Shown: positions 34,001 through 42,357 of the stretch, piece by piece
Layout of the letters: each line of letters opens with the position of its first letter
Numbering within the stretch: position 1 is the first letter of the stretch
From: Arthrobacter tumbae
Lineage (GTDB): Bacteria; Actinomycetota; Actinomycetes; Actinomycetales; Micrococcaceae
Reading direction: 5' to 3'
Length of the DNA: 64,000 bases
NCBI RefSeq assembly: GCF_016907495.1
Contig: NZ_JAFBCC010000001.1
Span: forward strand, 62,001 to 126,000
Notes under the pieces: generated by a model
Told to the model about the DNA's origin: nothing
The model's database searches: none
The model's input: the letters and a program-made list of their open reading frames with translations, nothing else
Program-made: the position numbers and the translations under genes

Positions 34001-35802
34001 TGCCCGCCCTCCCGCGCGGCGCCGTCGTTCCGCAGATCCTCCGCCACTGAGCGCCGCTGCGTCAGGTTAACGGCCAGAGCACGGAGGTCCTCCGACGACG
34101 GTTCGCCGGCCAGCACGTGCAGCGTATCGGTGAAGCGCTCCCGTTCCCCCGCGAGAAGATTTCCGCACCGTTGCTGCAGCTGTGTGCGTGCCGTCCGGGT
34201 GAGCCGCCGCACCGCCTCTTCGCCGAAAATGGCCTCCAGCAGCTTTTGCCCGACGACGGCGGAGCCGCCTGCAATGAGGACCTCACCTCCCGTGAGGCCC
34301 GCGGTGGATGCAAACACAACGATCATGAGCGCCACCGCAACACCATTGACCCCGAAGGAGAGCATCCGGGCGGCGAAACGCTTGTCGGCACCCTCGGAAC
34401 GCACAAGGTCCAGCAGGTCCTTCTGCCACGCACGGATTTCCCGGGCGACGGTGTCGGTGAAGTCCGGTGACATAACCGGACTTCCGGGGTCCAGCAGCCC
34501 CCGCCCGGCAGGTTCGGCACGCCACTGCCGCTGCGTCCGGTCGGCGGCCTTCGCCGCTTCCTCGACGATGACGGTCTGCAGCCCGCTTTCGATCGCATCC
34601 TCGACGGTTACCGCACGCGGCGGTTTGCCCGTGAGGAATCCGCCGATCCTGTCCCGGATACGGCCGACAGTGGATTCGAGCCCGCGCATGAACTCGCCGG
34701 TACCGACGAAGTCCTGCCAGCGGGCAAGCACCTCACCGCGAAGGAGGGTTCCGTCTTTGGTCGATTCAAGAACGGCGTCCAGCGCGGCGGCGTAGGACTC
34801 ACGCGCCGCTTCCTCAAGCCGACCGGCGGTTTCCGCCTGATCGTCGAGCGCATCGGCAATCTTCTCCACGCGGCGCCCGAGTGCCCGCAGCGCACCCTCC
34901 AGGGTGCGACGGGCGATTTCCCGCCGCCCTTCGGCGTCGGCCGAGATAGCGCGCAGCCAGCGCTGAAGGGGCTCTACGCTCTCCGACGGGAGCATGCCGA
35001 GCGGATCAAGCCGTTCCTCGGGAATCACGAAGATCGGAGCATGCCCCAACTGCTCCGCGGCAAGCAGCGTGTGCAGATCAGCGCGCACCTCTTCCTCCAC
35101 GCCGTGCGGAACCCGGTCAAGAACGATGGCGAGCAGTATGTCACGCTGGGCCGCCTCCCTCAGCAGCTGCCAGGGAACGGCGTCGGCATAGCGGTTTGCC
35201 GTGGTGACGAACAGCCACAGGTCAGCCGCCGCCAGCAGCTGTGAGGAGAGGCGACGGTTCTCATCGGCGATGGAATCAATATCCGGTGCGTCCAGCAGGG
35301 CAAGCCCGAGGGGAATCATCGTGTCCGGTTGAAGCAGAAGCTGGGCTGCGCTGCCGGCGTCGTGCAGTGAAGTGATCTGGGAAGCCGGCACGCCTTCCGC
35401 TTCCTCATGGACGACGACGGCGCGCTGCCTGGTCAGCGACGGCAGCACACGGTCATCGGCGAACCAGTGTCCTTCTGCCGGGTGGTGCAGCAGGATCGGC
35501 TGGCGGGTGGTGGGCCTGATGGGCCCGGAACGGGTTACTGGATGACCTACCAGGGCGTTGACCAGAGTGGATTTGCCCGCCCCGGTAGACCCGCCCACCA
35601 CAGCAAGGAGCGGCGCGTCCAGGCTCTTGATGCGGGGCAGGATGTAGTCATCGAGCTGCTCGGCGGCGGCACGCGTCTGATGTCGCGCGTCAGCGGCCGC
35701 GGGAGAATCCAGGGGAAAGGTGAGATGGCTGAGCGTTTCGCGGACGCTGCCAAGCAGATCGGCAAGCCCCGCAGCGTCAGCGTCAGGCAGCGGAGCATCC
35801 AT
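33997..35802 (-). CDS. Dynamin-like GTPase A
   Basis: A 601-residue GTPase with G1 GGSTGAGKSTLVNAL near residue 72, G2-region PTTRQPILL, G3 LLDAPDIDS and a degenerate G4 (VLDRVP). A long helical stalk region follows (about 270-470), then a hydrophobic hairpin (VNGVAVALMIVVFASTAGLTGG, AGGSAVVGQKLLEAIFG) near residue 500 typical of bacterial dynamin paddles. It is the first gene of the two-gene unit. No other cell-division gene is adjacent. Normal in length, no break. Confidence 0.83.
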   Translation of the reverse strand: MDAPLPDADAAGLADLLGSVRETLSHLTFPLDSPAAADARHQTRAAAEQLDDYILPRIKSLDAPLLAVVGGSTGAGKSTLVNALVGHPVTRSGPIRPTTRQPILLHHPAEGHWFADDRVLPSLTRQRAVVVHEEAEGVPASQITSLHDAGSAAQLLLQPDTMIPLGLALLDAPDIDSIADENRRLSSQLLAAADLWLFVTTANRYADAVPWQLLREAAQRDILLAIVLDRVPHGVEEEVRADLHTLLAAEQLGHAPIFVIPEERLDPLGMLPSESVEPLQRWLRAISADAEGRREIARRTLEGALRALGRRVEKIADALDDQAETAGRLEEAARESYAAALDAVLESTKDGTLLRGEVLARWQDFVGTGEFMRGLESTVGRIRDRIGGFLTGKPPRAVTVEDAIESGLQTVIVEEAAKAADRTQRQWRAEPAGRGLLDPGSPVMSPDFTDTVAREIRAWQKDLLDLVRSEGADKRFAARMLSFGVNGVAVALMIVVFASTAGLTGGEVLIAGGSAVVGQKLLEAIFGEEAVRRLTRTARTQLQQRCGNLLAGERERFTDTLHVLAGEPSSEDLRALAVNLTQRRSVAEDLRNDGAAREGGQ

Positions 35803-35867
35803 GGTCCCATCATGCCAGTTCTGCCGGTGTTGTCAGGGATATGGGGAGCTGACCGCTTAAACGAGAA

Positions 35868-35898
35868 TTCCGCCCCAACCGAGATGGTTGAGGCGGAA
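35868..35898 (-). terminator. Terminator after tRNA-Glu
   Basis: Arms TTCCGCCCCAACC (35868-35880) and GGTTGAGGCGGAA (35886-35898) pair with one mismatch around a five-base loop. On the minus strand the hairpin directly follows the tRNA-Glu gene and leads into TTCTCGTTT. Confidence 0.7.
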
Positions 35899-35905
35899 CC
35901 TTGTG

Positions 35906-35978
35906 TGACCCCAGCGGGATTCGAACCCGCGTTACCGCCGTGAGAGGGCAGCGTACTAGGCCGCTATACGATGGGGCC
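35906..35978 (-). tRNA. tRNA-Glu (CTC anticodon)
   Basis: A 73-base gene with acceptor GGCCCCA/TGGGGTC, D-arm around ATAGCGGCCTAGTAC, anticodon loop CCTCTCA with CTC, and T-arm GCGGGTTCGAATCCCGC. The discriminator is A and CCA is not encoded. All arms fold in the standard cloverleaf. Confidence 0.95.
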
Positions 35979-36056
35979 AGTACTATGCTGTCAGCCGGTT
36001 TCCCAGCAAACGAGCTAGATAATTCTTTCACATCGAATGCTGTGAGACCAAATTGA

Positions 36057-36086
36057 AGCGGGCTGATGCCGAGGCATATGCCCGCT
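36057..36086 (-). terminator. Terminator after tRNA-Gln
   Basis: AGCGGGC (36057-36063) pairs with GCCCGCT (36080-36086), with an inner ATGCC/GGCAT stem. On the minus strand it lies 21 bases beyond the tRNA-Gln 3' end and continues into TTCAATTT. Confidence 0.65.
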
Positions 36087-36107
36087 CGATTTGTGCTGTT
36101 TACAGCG

Positions 36108-36179
36108 CTGGGGTACCAGGACTCGAACCTAGAATGTTGGTACCAGAAACCAGTGTGTTGCCAATTACACCATACCCCA
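36108..36179 (-). tRNA. tRNA-Gln (CTG anticodon)
   Basis: A 72-base gene with acceptor TGGGGTA/TACCCCA, discriminator G as in bacterial tRNA-Gln, anticodon loop TTCTGGT with CTG, and T-arm CTAGGTTCGAGTCCTGG. One anticodon-stem pair is a mismatch. CCA is not encoded. Confidence 0.94.
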
Positions 36180-36203
36180 ATGGCACTTTCGGGAGATTTT
36201 TAC

Positions 36204-36219
36204 CCTGCTTCGCAGCAGG
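36204..36219 (-). terminator. Hairpin after the gltX-HAD operon
   Basis: CCTGCT and AGCAGG arms around a four-base loop (GCGA on the minus strand). It lies 29 bases beyond the HAD gene stop and before the tRNA-Gln gene; no T-run follows on the minus strand, so termination may be inefficient. Confidence 0.45.
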
Positions 36220-36247
36220 TCAACCCCCTCCGCGCCGAGAAACAACT

Positions 36248-36976
36248 TTACCGGATTTCCTGCGCGATGCGCAAAACGTCGGTCAGGCTGGTAATTCGGC
36301 GGCCCACGAAGCCCTTGTCCTGCCCACCGCGACGGTCCAGCCAGATGCCGATGAGACCCGCCGCATCCGCTCCCTGAGCGTCAACGACAGGATTGTCCCC
36401 CACGTAAAGCGTCTGTGCAGGATCGGTTCCGAGCAGCCGGGCTCCCTCGAGATAAATCGCAGGATCGGGCTTGGCAACCCCGAGGGCGTCAATCCCAACC
36501 AGCGCAGCGACCCGGTGCAGGCCTGCCTTGTCCAGCTTGGCACGCTGGTAATCGTGCACATTGTTACTAACTGCACCATAGGGGATTCCCTGCCGGTCCA
36601 GCTCATCGAGGACAGGAACGACATCGTCATACGGTTCGAAGTGAAGCGGCAGTGTCGCCTCGTACGCACTGTTCCACCGTGCCGCTGCGGCGCCTTCAAG
36701 AGGTTCGGTGAGGAATGATGCCTGGGCGTGCCGCGCGCGGTGGATGCGTTGCTCCGTGAAGCTCAGTGTTCCGGCCAGGAACTGGTCGTAGTAGCCGTGC
36801 GGATCCCGGGTGTACAACGCCTTGTATTCCACCCACTCCGCCTCGGTGAGATGCGCCAGGGTATCAGCCCCGATGTGATGCAGTGTCCGCCCCATGGCAG
36901 TCTCAAGGTCTACCAGGGTGTCATCGATGTCGAAGAGGACGCCCTGAACGGAAGGTGCGGCGAGCTCACTGACCAC
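36248..36976 (-). CDS. HAD-superfamily hydrolase (subfamily IA)
   Basis: A 242-residue phosphatase-like protein. Motif I is [10 protein letters not shown], motif II VSNN, the motif III Lys is in [13 protein letters not shown], and motif IV is [18 protein letters not shown]. The helical cap spans about 30-110. Substrate is unknown. It starts with GTG and overlaps gltX by 11 bases, so it is translated from the same transcript. The gltX-HAD coupling is common in Micrococcaceae. Confidence 0.9.
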   Translation of the reverse strand: MVSELAAPSVQGVLFDIDDTLVDLETAMGRTLHHIGADTLAHLTEAEWVEYKALYTRDPHGYYDQFLAGTLSFTEQRIHRARHAQASFLTEPLEGAAAARWNSAYEATLPLHFEPYDDVVPVLDELDRQGIPYGAVSNNVHDYQRAKLDKAGLHRVAALVGIDALGVAKPDPAIYLEGARLLGTDPAQTLYVGDNPVVDAQGADAAGLIGIWLDRRGGQDKGFVGRRITSLTDVLRIAQEIR

Positions 36977-38465
36977 GCAGTGTCCTCAACCGGGCCCGCG
37001 ACGACTCTTTGCCGAGAATAACCATGGATTCGAACAACGGCGGTGAGATTTTGCGTCCCGACACAGCAGTCCGCACGGGTCCGAAAGCGACCCGTGGCTT
37101 GAGCCCAAGCTCATCGACGAGCGCAGTGCGCAGAGCCGCCTGAATGGAGTCAGCGGTCCAGTCCCCCAAGGGTTCGAGTGCGCCAAGCGCGGCATCAAGA
37201 ACCTCCTCGTAGTTGGCGGGCAGGCCCTTGCGGGCATCGGCCGCGACCTCCACCTGCGCGTCGGAACGAAACAGGAAGCCGAGCATCTCAGGTGCCTCCC
37301 CGAGCAGGGTGATCCTTTCCTGGATGAGCGGCGCCGCCTCAGTGAGGATGGACAGCTCGCGGGGGCTGATCGTCTCGCCGACCAGGCCTACCGACTGCAG
37401 GTATGGAACCAGCCGCATCCGGAAGTCCTCCGGGTCCAGCAGTCGCACGTGGGAACCGTTGATGGCTTCGGCCTTTTTGACGTCGAAGCGGGCCGGGTTT
37501 GCAAGCACATCATGGATGTCGAACTTCTCGACGAGCTGGTCGACGGTGAAGATGTCCTCGTCAGCGCTGAGGGACCAGCCGAGCAATGAGAGGTAATTGA
37601 GGAGACCTTCACGGATGAACCCGCGCTCCCTGTGCAGGAAGAGGTTCGACTCAGGATCGCGTTTGGACAGCTTCTTGTTGCCCTGCCCCATCACGTAGGG
37701 CAGGTGGCCGAAGAGCGGCATGTAGCGCGCCACGCCGATATCGATGAGGGCCCGGTACAGCGCGACCTGGCGCGGCGTCGAGGAGAGGAGGTCCTCACCG
37801 CGCAGCACATGGGTGATGCCCATCAGGGCGTCATCGACCGGGTTGACGAGCGTATAGAGGGGGGCGCCATTTGCCCGCACCACTGCGAAGTCCGGCACGC
37901 TGCCGGCTGCGAAGGTGATGTCTCCGCGCACGAGGTCGGTGAAGGTGATGTCATTTTCCGGCATGCGAAGACGCAGAACGGCCGGACGACCTTCCGCTTC
38001 AAAGGATGCCTTCTGCTCCGCTGAGAGACTCCGGTCAAAGTTGTCATACCCGAGCTTCACGTCCCGGCCGGCGGCCCTGTGCCGCTGTTCCACCTCGTCC
38101 GGCGTGGAGTAGGACTTGTAGAGGTGTCCGGCAGCAACGAGCCGCGAGATGACGTCCTGGTAGATTCCGCTCCGCTGCGACTGGCGGTAGGGAGCGTGCG
38201 GTCCTCCGACCTCCACACCCTCATCCCAGTCGATCCCCAGCCACTTCAGCGCGTCGAGGAGTTGTTCGTAGCTCTCTTCGCTGTCACGGGCGGCGTCTGT
38301 GTCCTCGATGCGGAAGATCATCCTGCCGCCGGTATGCCGCGCATATGCCCAGTTGAACAGGGCGGTCCGGATCAGGCCGACATGCGGCACGCCCGTGGGC
38401 GATGGGCAGAAGCGAACCCGTACAGGCGTTTCGGGCGTGACAGTGGGGAGATCAGCAGTAGTCAT
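36966..38465 (-). CDS. gltX: Glutamate--tRNA ligase
   Basis: A 499-residue class I aminoacyl-tRNA synthetase. The HIGH-type motif is [20 protein letters not shown] and the KMSKS-type motif is [46 protein letters not shown] is typical. In actinobacteria lacking GlnRS it also charges tRNA-Gln with Glu for later amidation. tRNA-Glu and tRNA-Gln lie just downstream, which suits that dual role. Confidence 0.96.
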   Translation of the reverse strand: MTTADLPTVTPETPVRVRFCPSPTGVPHVGLIRTALFNWAYARHTGGRMIFRIEDTDAARDSEESYEQLLDALKWLGIDWDEGVEVGGPHAPYRQSQRSGIYQDVISRLVAAGHLYKSYSTPDEVEQRHRAAGRDVKLGYDNFDRSLSAEQKASFEAEGRPAVLRLRMPENDITFTDLVRGDITFAAGSVPDFAVVRANGAPLYTLVNPVDDALMGITHVLRGEDLLSSTPRQVALYRALIDIGVARYMPLFGHLPYVMGQGNKKLSKRDPESNLFLHRERGFIREGLLNYLSLLGWSLSADEDIFTVDQLVEKFDIHDVLANPARFDVKKAEAINGSHVRLLDPEDFRMRLVPYLQSVGLVGETISPRELSILTEAAPLIQERITLLGEAPEMLGFLFRSDAQVEVAADARKGLPANYEEVLDAALGALEPLGDWTADSIQAALRTALVDELGLKPRVAFGPVRTAVSGRKISPPLFESMVILGKESSRARLRTLRGQ

Positions 38466-38511
38466 GATGGTGCCCAGTCTACTGTCCGGCCGTCGGCGTG
38501 AAGGCAGTCCG

Positions 38512-39285
38512 CTAGCGGCGCACCGGGTTGGACAGCCTGCCGATCCCCTCGATCTCCACGTCGTACCGCTGCCCCTCGTTGATCAGGCCCACACCGGCAG
38601 GCGTACCGGTAAGGATGATGTCGCCGGGCAGAAGGGTGAAGGCCTGGGAGACGTAGGCGACCAGCTCTTTCACACCCCAGATCATCTGGCTGGTGGTGCC
38701 GTCCTGCATCAGTTCGCCATCGAGCCACCCGCGCACGGCGAGGTTCTCGGTATCAAGCTCCGTTTCGATCCAGGGCCCGATCGGGCAAGAAGTGTCAAAA
38801 CCCTTTGCCCGTGCCCACTGGTTGTCCGTTTTTTGGATGTCGCGGGCCGTCAGGTCATTGGCGCAGGTATAACCGAACACGACGTCGTCCACCCGCTCGA
38901 TCGGTACGTCCTTGCAGATCCGGCCGATGATGACGGCGAGCTCAGACTCGTAGGAGATTTCGTCCGAAAAGGACGGAAGCACAACGGGATCGCCCGGACC
39001 GACAACCGATGTGTTGGGCTTGAGGAACATCAGCGGAGCCGGCGGAACCTCGTTGCCCAGCTCCGCGGCATGATCAGCATAGTTTCGGCCGATACCGATG
39101 ACTTTGCTGCGCGGAATCACCGGAGCCAGCAGCCGGACGTCCTCCAGTTTGTGGCGCACTCCCGTGGGCTGCACGCCTCCGTAGAACGGGTCACCGCTGA
39201 TGACGGCTACCTCTTCTTTGCCAACAGGCCCCTCGACGAGGCCGAACGCTGGATCATCATTGAGCACAAATCGGGCGATACGCAT
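38512..39285 (-). CDS. Fumarylacetoacetate hydrolase family protein
   Basis: A 257-residue enzyme of the FAH superfamily. [46 protein letters not shown], the [14 protein letters not shown] loop and [13 protein letters not shown] are diagnostic, and the metal-binding Glu residues (ESELAVIIG) are intact. Members split acylpyruvates or isomerise aromatic-degradation intermediates; the substrate is not determinable. It seems leaderless: TAGCCT (39292-39297), six bases, ATG. It precedes gltX but with its own promoter. Confidence 0.92.
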   Translation of the reverse strand: MRIARFVLNDDPAFGLVEGPVGKEEVAVISGDPFYGGVQPTGVRHKLEDVRLLAPVIPRSKVIGIGRNYADHAAELGNEVPPAPLMFLKPNTSVVGPGDPVVLPSFSDEISYESELAVIIGRICKDVPIERVDDVVFGYTCANDLTARDIQKTDNQWARAKGFDTSCPIGPWIETELDTENLAVRGWLDGELMQDGTTSQMIWGVKELVAYVSQAFTLLPGDIILTGTPAGVGLINEGQRYDVEIEGIGRLSNPVRR

Positions 39286-39325
39286 GAACACAGGCTAGTA
39301 CAGACCTGGTCCCTGAACGCGAAAA

Positions 39326-39357
39326 ACCGTTCAGAGAACACTTGTCCCCTGAACGGT
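39326..39357 (-). terminator. Intrinsic terminator of small peptide gene 1
   Basis: ACCGTTCAG and CTGAACGGT form a perfect nine-bp stem. On the minus strand the hairpin is followed at once by TTTTTC. It lies 25 bases beyond the stop of the 47-residue peptide gene and shows that this region is transcribed as a short unit. Confidence 0.8.
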
Positions 39358-39381
39358 CTCAGGCTCAAACTTCAGTGGTGG

Positions 39382-39525
39382 TCAGTGAGGCCAGTCATCA
39401 ATCAGCGTGCCATAGGTGACAACACCCGTCCTCTGAGTAGGCCCACTGTCCAGTGCTACAGCCGCAGACCCCCCTCCCACTGCCAGGGCCGCCGTAAGCA
39501 GGAGAACTGCGGAAAGTCGTTTCAT
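39382..39525 (-). CDS. Small secreted peptide 1, 47 residues, ending in DDWPH
   Basis: Too short for usual gene calling. A signal peptide (MKRLSAVLLLTAALAVGGGS, then AAVA) is followed by a mature part of about 23 residues, LDSGPTQRTGVVTYGTLIDD and then WPH at the C-terminus. AAGGA stands seven bases before the ATG and a -10 box TATACT is at 39577-39582 on the minus strand. A clean terminator follows. The signal peptide closely matches that of the 63-residue peptide at 40851. The gene is divergent from a TPR protein gene, as is the other peptide. The Trp-Pro element is shared (DDWPH versus GNWPD). Family unknown; a signalling peptide is the leading idea. Confidence 0.8.
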   Translation of the reverse strand: MKRLSAVLLLTAALAVGGGSAAVALDSGPTQRTGVVTYGTLIDDWPH

Positions 39526-39742
39526 AACGGATTCCTTAAAGGTAGGAGTGCAGCGTCACGGACACCAGATGAATTCAGTATACGAAGCAACTGTGATATG
39601 CAACACCCCTTGGGGCCGGATCTCTTCAGCTTTGCCCCGCTCTGTCTCAACCGGTCCTTTCCGCATAAACTCAGAGACAGTCACGTCGAATTCGCCGGGA
39701 GCCCCCTGCCTGTCCGACGCAGCCTTTGAACAAGGGGGAAGT
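39526..39742. promoter_or_regulatory. Divergent promoter region of peptide 1 and TPR protein 1
   Basis: On the minus strand TATACT (39577-39582) serves the peptide gene. On the plus strand TAAACT (39666-39671) could serve the TPR gene and is flanked by an inverted repeat, CTGTCTC (39642-39648) and GAGACAG (39674-39680). The GTCTC/GAGAC sequence recurs in the matching region of the second pair. Confidence 0.45.
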
Positions 39743-40771
39743 GTGGCAGCACAGCATTCCGGTGAACTCGTGATGTACGAACTGCGCGCGCGTGAAGCCT
39801 GGAGCCAGCGCGATTATCGAGCGGCACGGCTGCTCGCGGCCGCCGCCATCGAACTCACGGCGCACGCCGAGGACCACCACTCCTGGTGGAACATGACGTT
39901 CCTCCAGGCCGAATGCCTGCGCGAGGAGGGCTCATTGGAAGAGTCGCTCCAGTTCGCTGAAACCCTCGGAATCAGCAGTCTCACCTTGGAATCGGAAGCA
40001 TTGAAGGCTCGTGTCCATACTCTCGTGGCCGTGTGCCAGCAGGGTCTGGGTCATCTCGACGAGGCCGTGGATAGCGCTACTGTCGCAGTGAAAAGCGCAT
40101 CCACGGTTGCTGACTCTCCCGAGCTTCAGATAGAGGCCCATCACGCGCTGATCGCAGCGCTTGCCGAAAGTGACCGGTTGGACGAAGCCTGGAGCACATG
40201 CCTGGATCTCTCGACTCACATCACGCCGGCTATCCACACGCAGACCGCGGGCAAGGCATATTGGGTCATCGGGAACGTAGCGTTCATGCGCCGCCAGGTG
40301 GACGACGGCACCCGTTTTCATGGGCTCGCGGCGGAGCAGCTCACTCCTCACAACGATCTTGACCTGTGGGCCCGGTTCAACCGCGCATCCGCTTCACGGC
40401 GCCTGGCAGCCGGCGTTGTCGATGCGGAGACGCTTGAGTGCATTGAACGGGCAGAGATCGCCAGTTCCATTGTCGGCGGCACGGAGCGGGACCGGCTCCA
40501 GCTTTCCCTCACCCGGGCGCACTGGCTATTTCTGACGGGCCAGCTCAATGCTGCGGTGGAGCGCCTGCGACCAATCTGCGCTGAGGGCTCGGCGCTCTCC
40601 CGACAGACAGAGGGAGAGGCAAACCTGCTGCTTGCCCAGGCGCTGTCGGCCCGCGGCGAAGAACTTGAGGCGTTCGCTCACTTCGAAACCAGTGAACAGT
40701 GTTTCGACGACGCCGGCGCACCCGACAGGGCCGCGCATGTGCGCGACATCGTGGCTGAAATTCGAAGCTGA
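39743..40771 (+). CDS. TPR-repeat protein 1, paralogue of the gene at 41282
   Basis: A 342-residue soluble, all-helical protein with no HTH, membrane segment or signal peptide. Helical repeats of TPR type run throughout, for example YELRAREAWSQRDYRAARLL, HSWWNMTFLQAECLREEG, TAGKAYWVIGNVAFMRR and GEANLLLAQALSARGEELEAFAHFE. It is clearly homologous to the protein at 41282; long blocks such as NDLDLWARFNRAS and ETLECIERAE are identical. The GTG at 39743 follows AAGGGGG at good spacing and aligns with the paralogue's start. It is divergent from peptide 1. TPR proteins of this size beside secreted peptides recall Rap-type peptide receptors, but I do not recognise this family. Confidence 0.82.
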   Translation: MAAQHSGELVMYELRAREAWSQRDYRAARLLAAAAIELTAHAEDHHSWWNMTFLQAECLREEGSLEESLQFAETLGISSLTLESEALKARVHTLVAVCQQGLGHLDEAVDSATVAVKSASTVADSPELQIEAHHALIAALAESDRLDEAWSTCLDLSTHITPAIHTQTAGKAYWVIGNVAFMRRQVDDGTRFHGLAAEQLTPHNDLDLWARFNRASASRRLAAGVVDAETLECIERAEIASSIVGGTERDRLQLSLTRAHWLFLTGQLNAAVERLRPICAEGSALSRQTEGEANLLLAQALSARGEELEAFAHFETSEQCFDDAGAPDRAAHVRDIVAEIRS

Positions 40772-40795
40772 TGTTGCTGCTGTAGACATGCAAAA

Positions 40796-40834
40796 GGCCG
40801 TGGAGATCAGCCAATCAGCTTGCTCTCCACGGCC
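40796..40834. terminator. Bidirectional terminator between TPR 1 and peptide 2
   Basis: GGCCGTGGAGA (40796-40806) and TCTCCACGGCC (40824-40834) pair perfectly over 11 bases. AAAA precedes on the plus strand, giving a T-run for the minus-strand transcript; CTTAT follows on the plus strand. It lies between the ends of two convergent genes. Confidence 0.75.
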
Positions 40835-40850
40835 CTTATGAGAACCGGGA

Positions 40851-41042
40851 CTACACAGCCTGGTACGTGCTGTCGGGCCAGTTGCCGATCTTCGCGGTGG
40901 TTGTGCTGTCCGGCCAATTGCCGATCTTCGTTGTAGTCGTCGTGCCATCGGGCCAGTTGCCGATTTTTGCAGCCTGAGCAGCCGTGCCGCCCCCAACCAG
41001 AAGCAACGCAGTCAGCAACAGAGTTGCGGAGACTTTTTTCAT
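40851..41042 (-). CDS. Small secreted peptide 2 with three KIGNWPD repeats, 63 residues
   Basis: A signal peptide (MKKVSATLLLTALLLVGGGT, then AAQA) is followed by three tandem units at residues 26, 39 and 51, each beginning KIGNWPD and separated by Thr-rich linkers (GTTTTT, STTTA, ST). AAGGA precedes the ATG and a TATACT -10 box lies at 41108-41113. The signal peptide is nearly the same as that of peptide 1, although the mature parts differ except for the Trp-Pro motif. It is divergent from TPR protein 2. Repeated units suggest a precursor that releases several copies of one short peptide. No known family recognised. Confidence 0.88.
   Translation of the reverse strand: MKKVSATLLLTALLLVGGGTAAQAAKIGNWPDGTTTTTKIGNWPDSTTTAKIGNWPDSTYQAV
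40866..40967 (-). repeat. Three-fold 36-39 base repeat encoding KIGNWPD units
   Basis: Inside the peptide 2 gene, units of 39 and 36 bases and a partial third unit are kept closely at the DNA level in the KIGNWPD-coding part but differ at several third codon positions. This shows that the peptide sequence, not only the DNA, is maintained. Confidence 0.85.
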
Positions 41043-41281
41043 ACTTTTTCCTTGTCACTTGATGGACGCAGAAGAACGATATGCCTTCTGCGTTGCACAG
41101 CATCCCCAGTATATGGATCGAGTTGCGACAATCGAGAGACTTTTGTCTCATGTTTTCCGCAGTTTTCTCCTCCGAATTCGAACACACATGAATTCACCGA
41201 GCACACACTGGGAGATTCGGCTGCCGGTTCTGACAGAATGATGCCCGGGGATCCATTCGAGGACAGCGTTGGAACGAGGCC
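41043..41281. promoter_or_regulatory. Divergent promoter region of peptide 2 and TPR protein 2
   Basis: TATACT (41108-41113, minus strand) serves the peptide gene. GAGACTTTTGTCTC (41136-41149) is an inverted repeat with five-base arms whose GAGAC/GTCTC core also flanks the promoter in the first pair. The region is AT-rich compared with its surroundings. A further ribosome-binding-like GGAACGAGG precedes the TPR gene. Confidence 0.45.
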
Positions 41282-42325
41282 ATGAATCAAACCCAGCAGC
41301 CCGGCGAGCACGTCTTCCTGGAATTGCGTGCGCGCGATGCCTGGAGCCAGCGGGAATACGAGAGCGCTCAGAGCATCGCTCGTGAAGCGGCCGGGTTAGC
41401 AGCGAGCCACGGGGACGAAAACGCTTGGTGGAACATGAGCTTCCTCGAAGCGGAATGTTTCAAGAAGCTGGGCAATATACGTGAGGCAGAAGCTCACGCA
41501 CGGTCCCTCCAGGAACATCCACTAACGGGTCGATACCCGGATCTCTCTTCACGGGTCGCGACGTTTCTTGCTGTCGCCCTGCAGGGCCAGGGCGACCTCG
41601 CGGCCGCGGCCGAAGAAGCAAGGCGGGCTGTTGCAATCGCTGCATCTGCCGCCGACTCGCCGGACCTGCACATCACTGCCCAGCATGCACTCATCGCAGC
41701 ACTCGCCGAGAGTGACCAACTTGATGACGCCTGGCAGGAATGCCTCAGGCTGGCTGAGCTCATCACTGCTGATGTGAACTCGCAGACTGCAGGCAAGGCC
41801 TATTGGGTCATCGGGAACGTGGCCTATCTCCGACGGGATGCCGCTACCGGAACCGATTACCACCGGCGGGCGGCCAGTAATCTCTCGCCCTCAAACGACC
41901 TTGACCTGTGGGCCCGGTTCAACCGTGCGTCCGCTGCGCTTCGCCTGGCGGGCGGCGTCGTGGAGCCTGAGACGCTCGAGTGCATCGAGAGGGCGGAACT
42001 CGCTGCGTCGATTGTGGGCGGGAGTGAGCGGGACAAGCTTGAACTGTCACTCACCCGCGCGCACTGGCTGTTTCTGACAGCACAGTACGATGCCGCTGTA
42101 GATCGGCTGAGGCCCATCTGCGATGCGTCTTCCCTCATCGCCAGCCAGACGGCGGCAGAAGCATACATGCTGCTGGGGCAGGCGCTGGCGCGGTCCGGCG
42201 ACGCGCTCGAAGGGCTGTTTCAGCTCGAGAAGAGCCAGGAACTTTTCAGGCAGTCAGGAGCTCCCGACCGGGAAGCACAGGTAGGCAAACTGATTGACGA
42301 GGTTCACCGACGGGCGCAGGCCTAA
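41282..42325 (+). CDS. TPR-repeat protein 2, paralogue of the gene at 39743
   Basis: A 347-residue soluble helical protein. It aligns with TPR protein 1 over its full length: FLELRARDAWSQREYESAQSI, NAWWNMSFLEAECFKKLGNI, QTAGKAYWVIGNVAYLRR, NDLDLWARFNRASAALRLAGGVVEPETLECIERAE, and LSLTRAHWLFLTAQYDAAVDRLRPIC when read in pieces. No DNA-binding or catalytic domain is present. It is divergent from the repeat peptide 2. The two pairs probably arose by duplication of the whole unit. Confidence 0.83.
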   Translation: MNQTQQPGEHVFLELRARDAWSQREYESAQSIAREAAGLAASHGDENAWWNMSFLEAECFKKLGNIREAEAHARSLQEHPLTGRYPDLSSRVATFLAVALQGQGDLAAAAEEARRAVAIAASAADSPDLHITAQHALIAALAESDQLDDAWQECLRLAELITADVNSQTAGKAYWVIGNVAYLRRDAATGTDYHRRAASNLSPSNDLDLWARFNRASAALRLAGGVVEPETLECIERAELAASIVGGSERDKLELSLTRAHWLFLTAQYDAAVDRLRPICDASSLIASQTAAEAYMLLGQALARSGDALEGLFQLEKSQELFRQSGAPDREAQVGKLIDEVHRRAQA

Positions 42326-42357
42326 ACCTCCGGACGTTCTTGCCGGTCAACGTCCGG

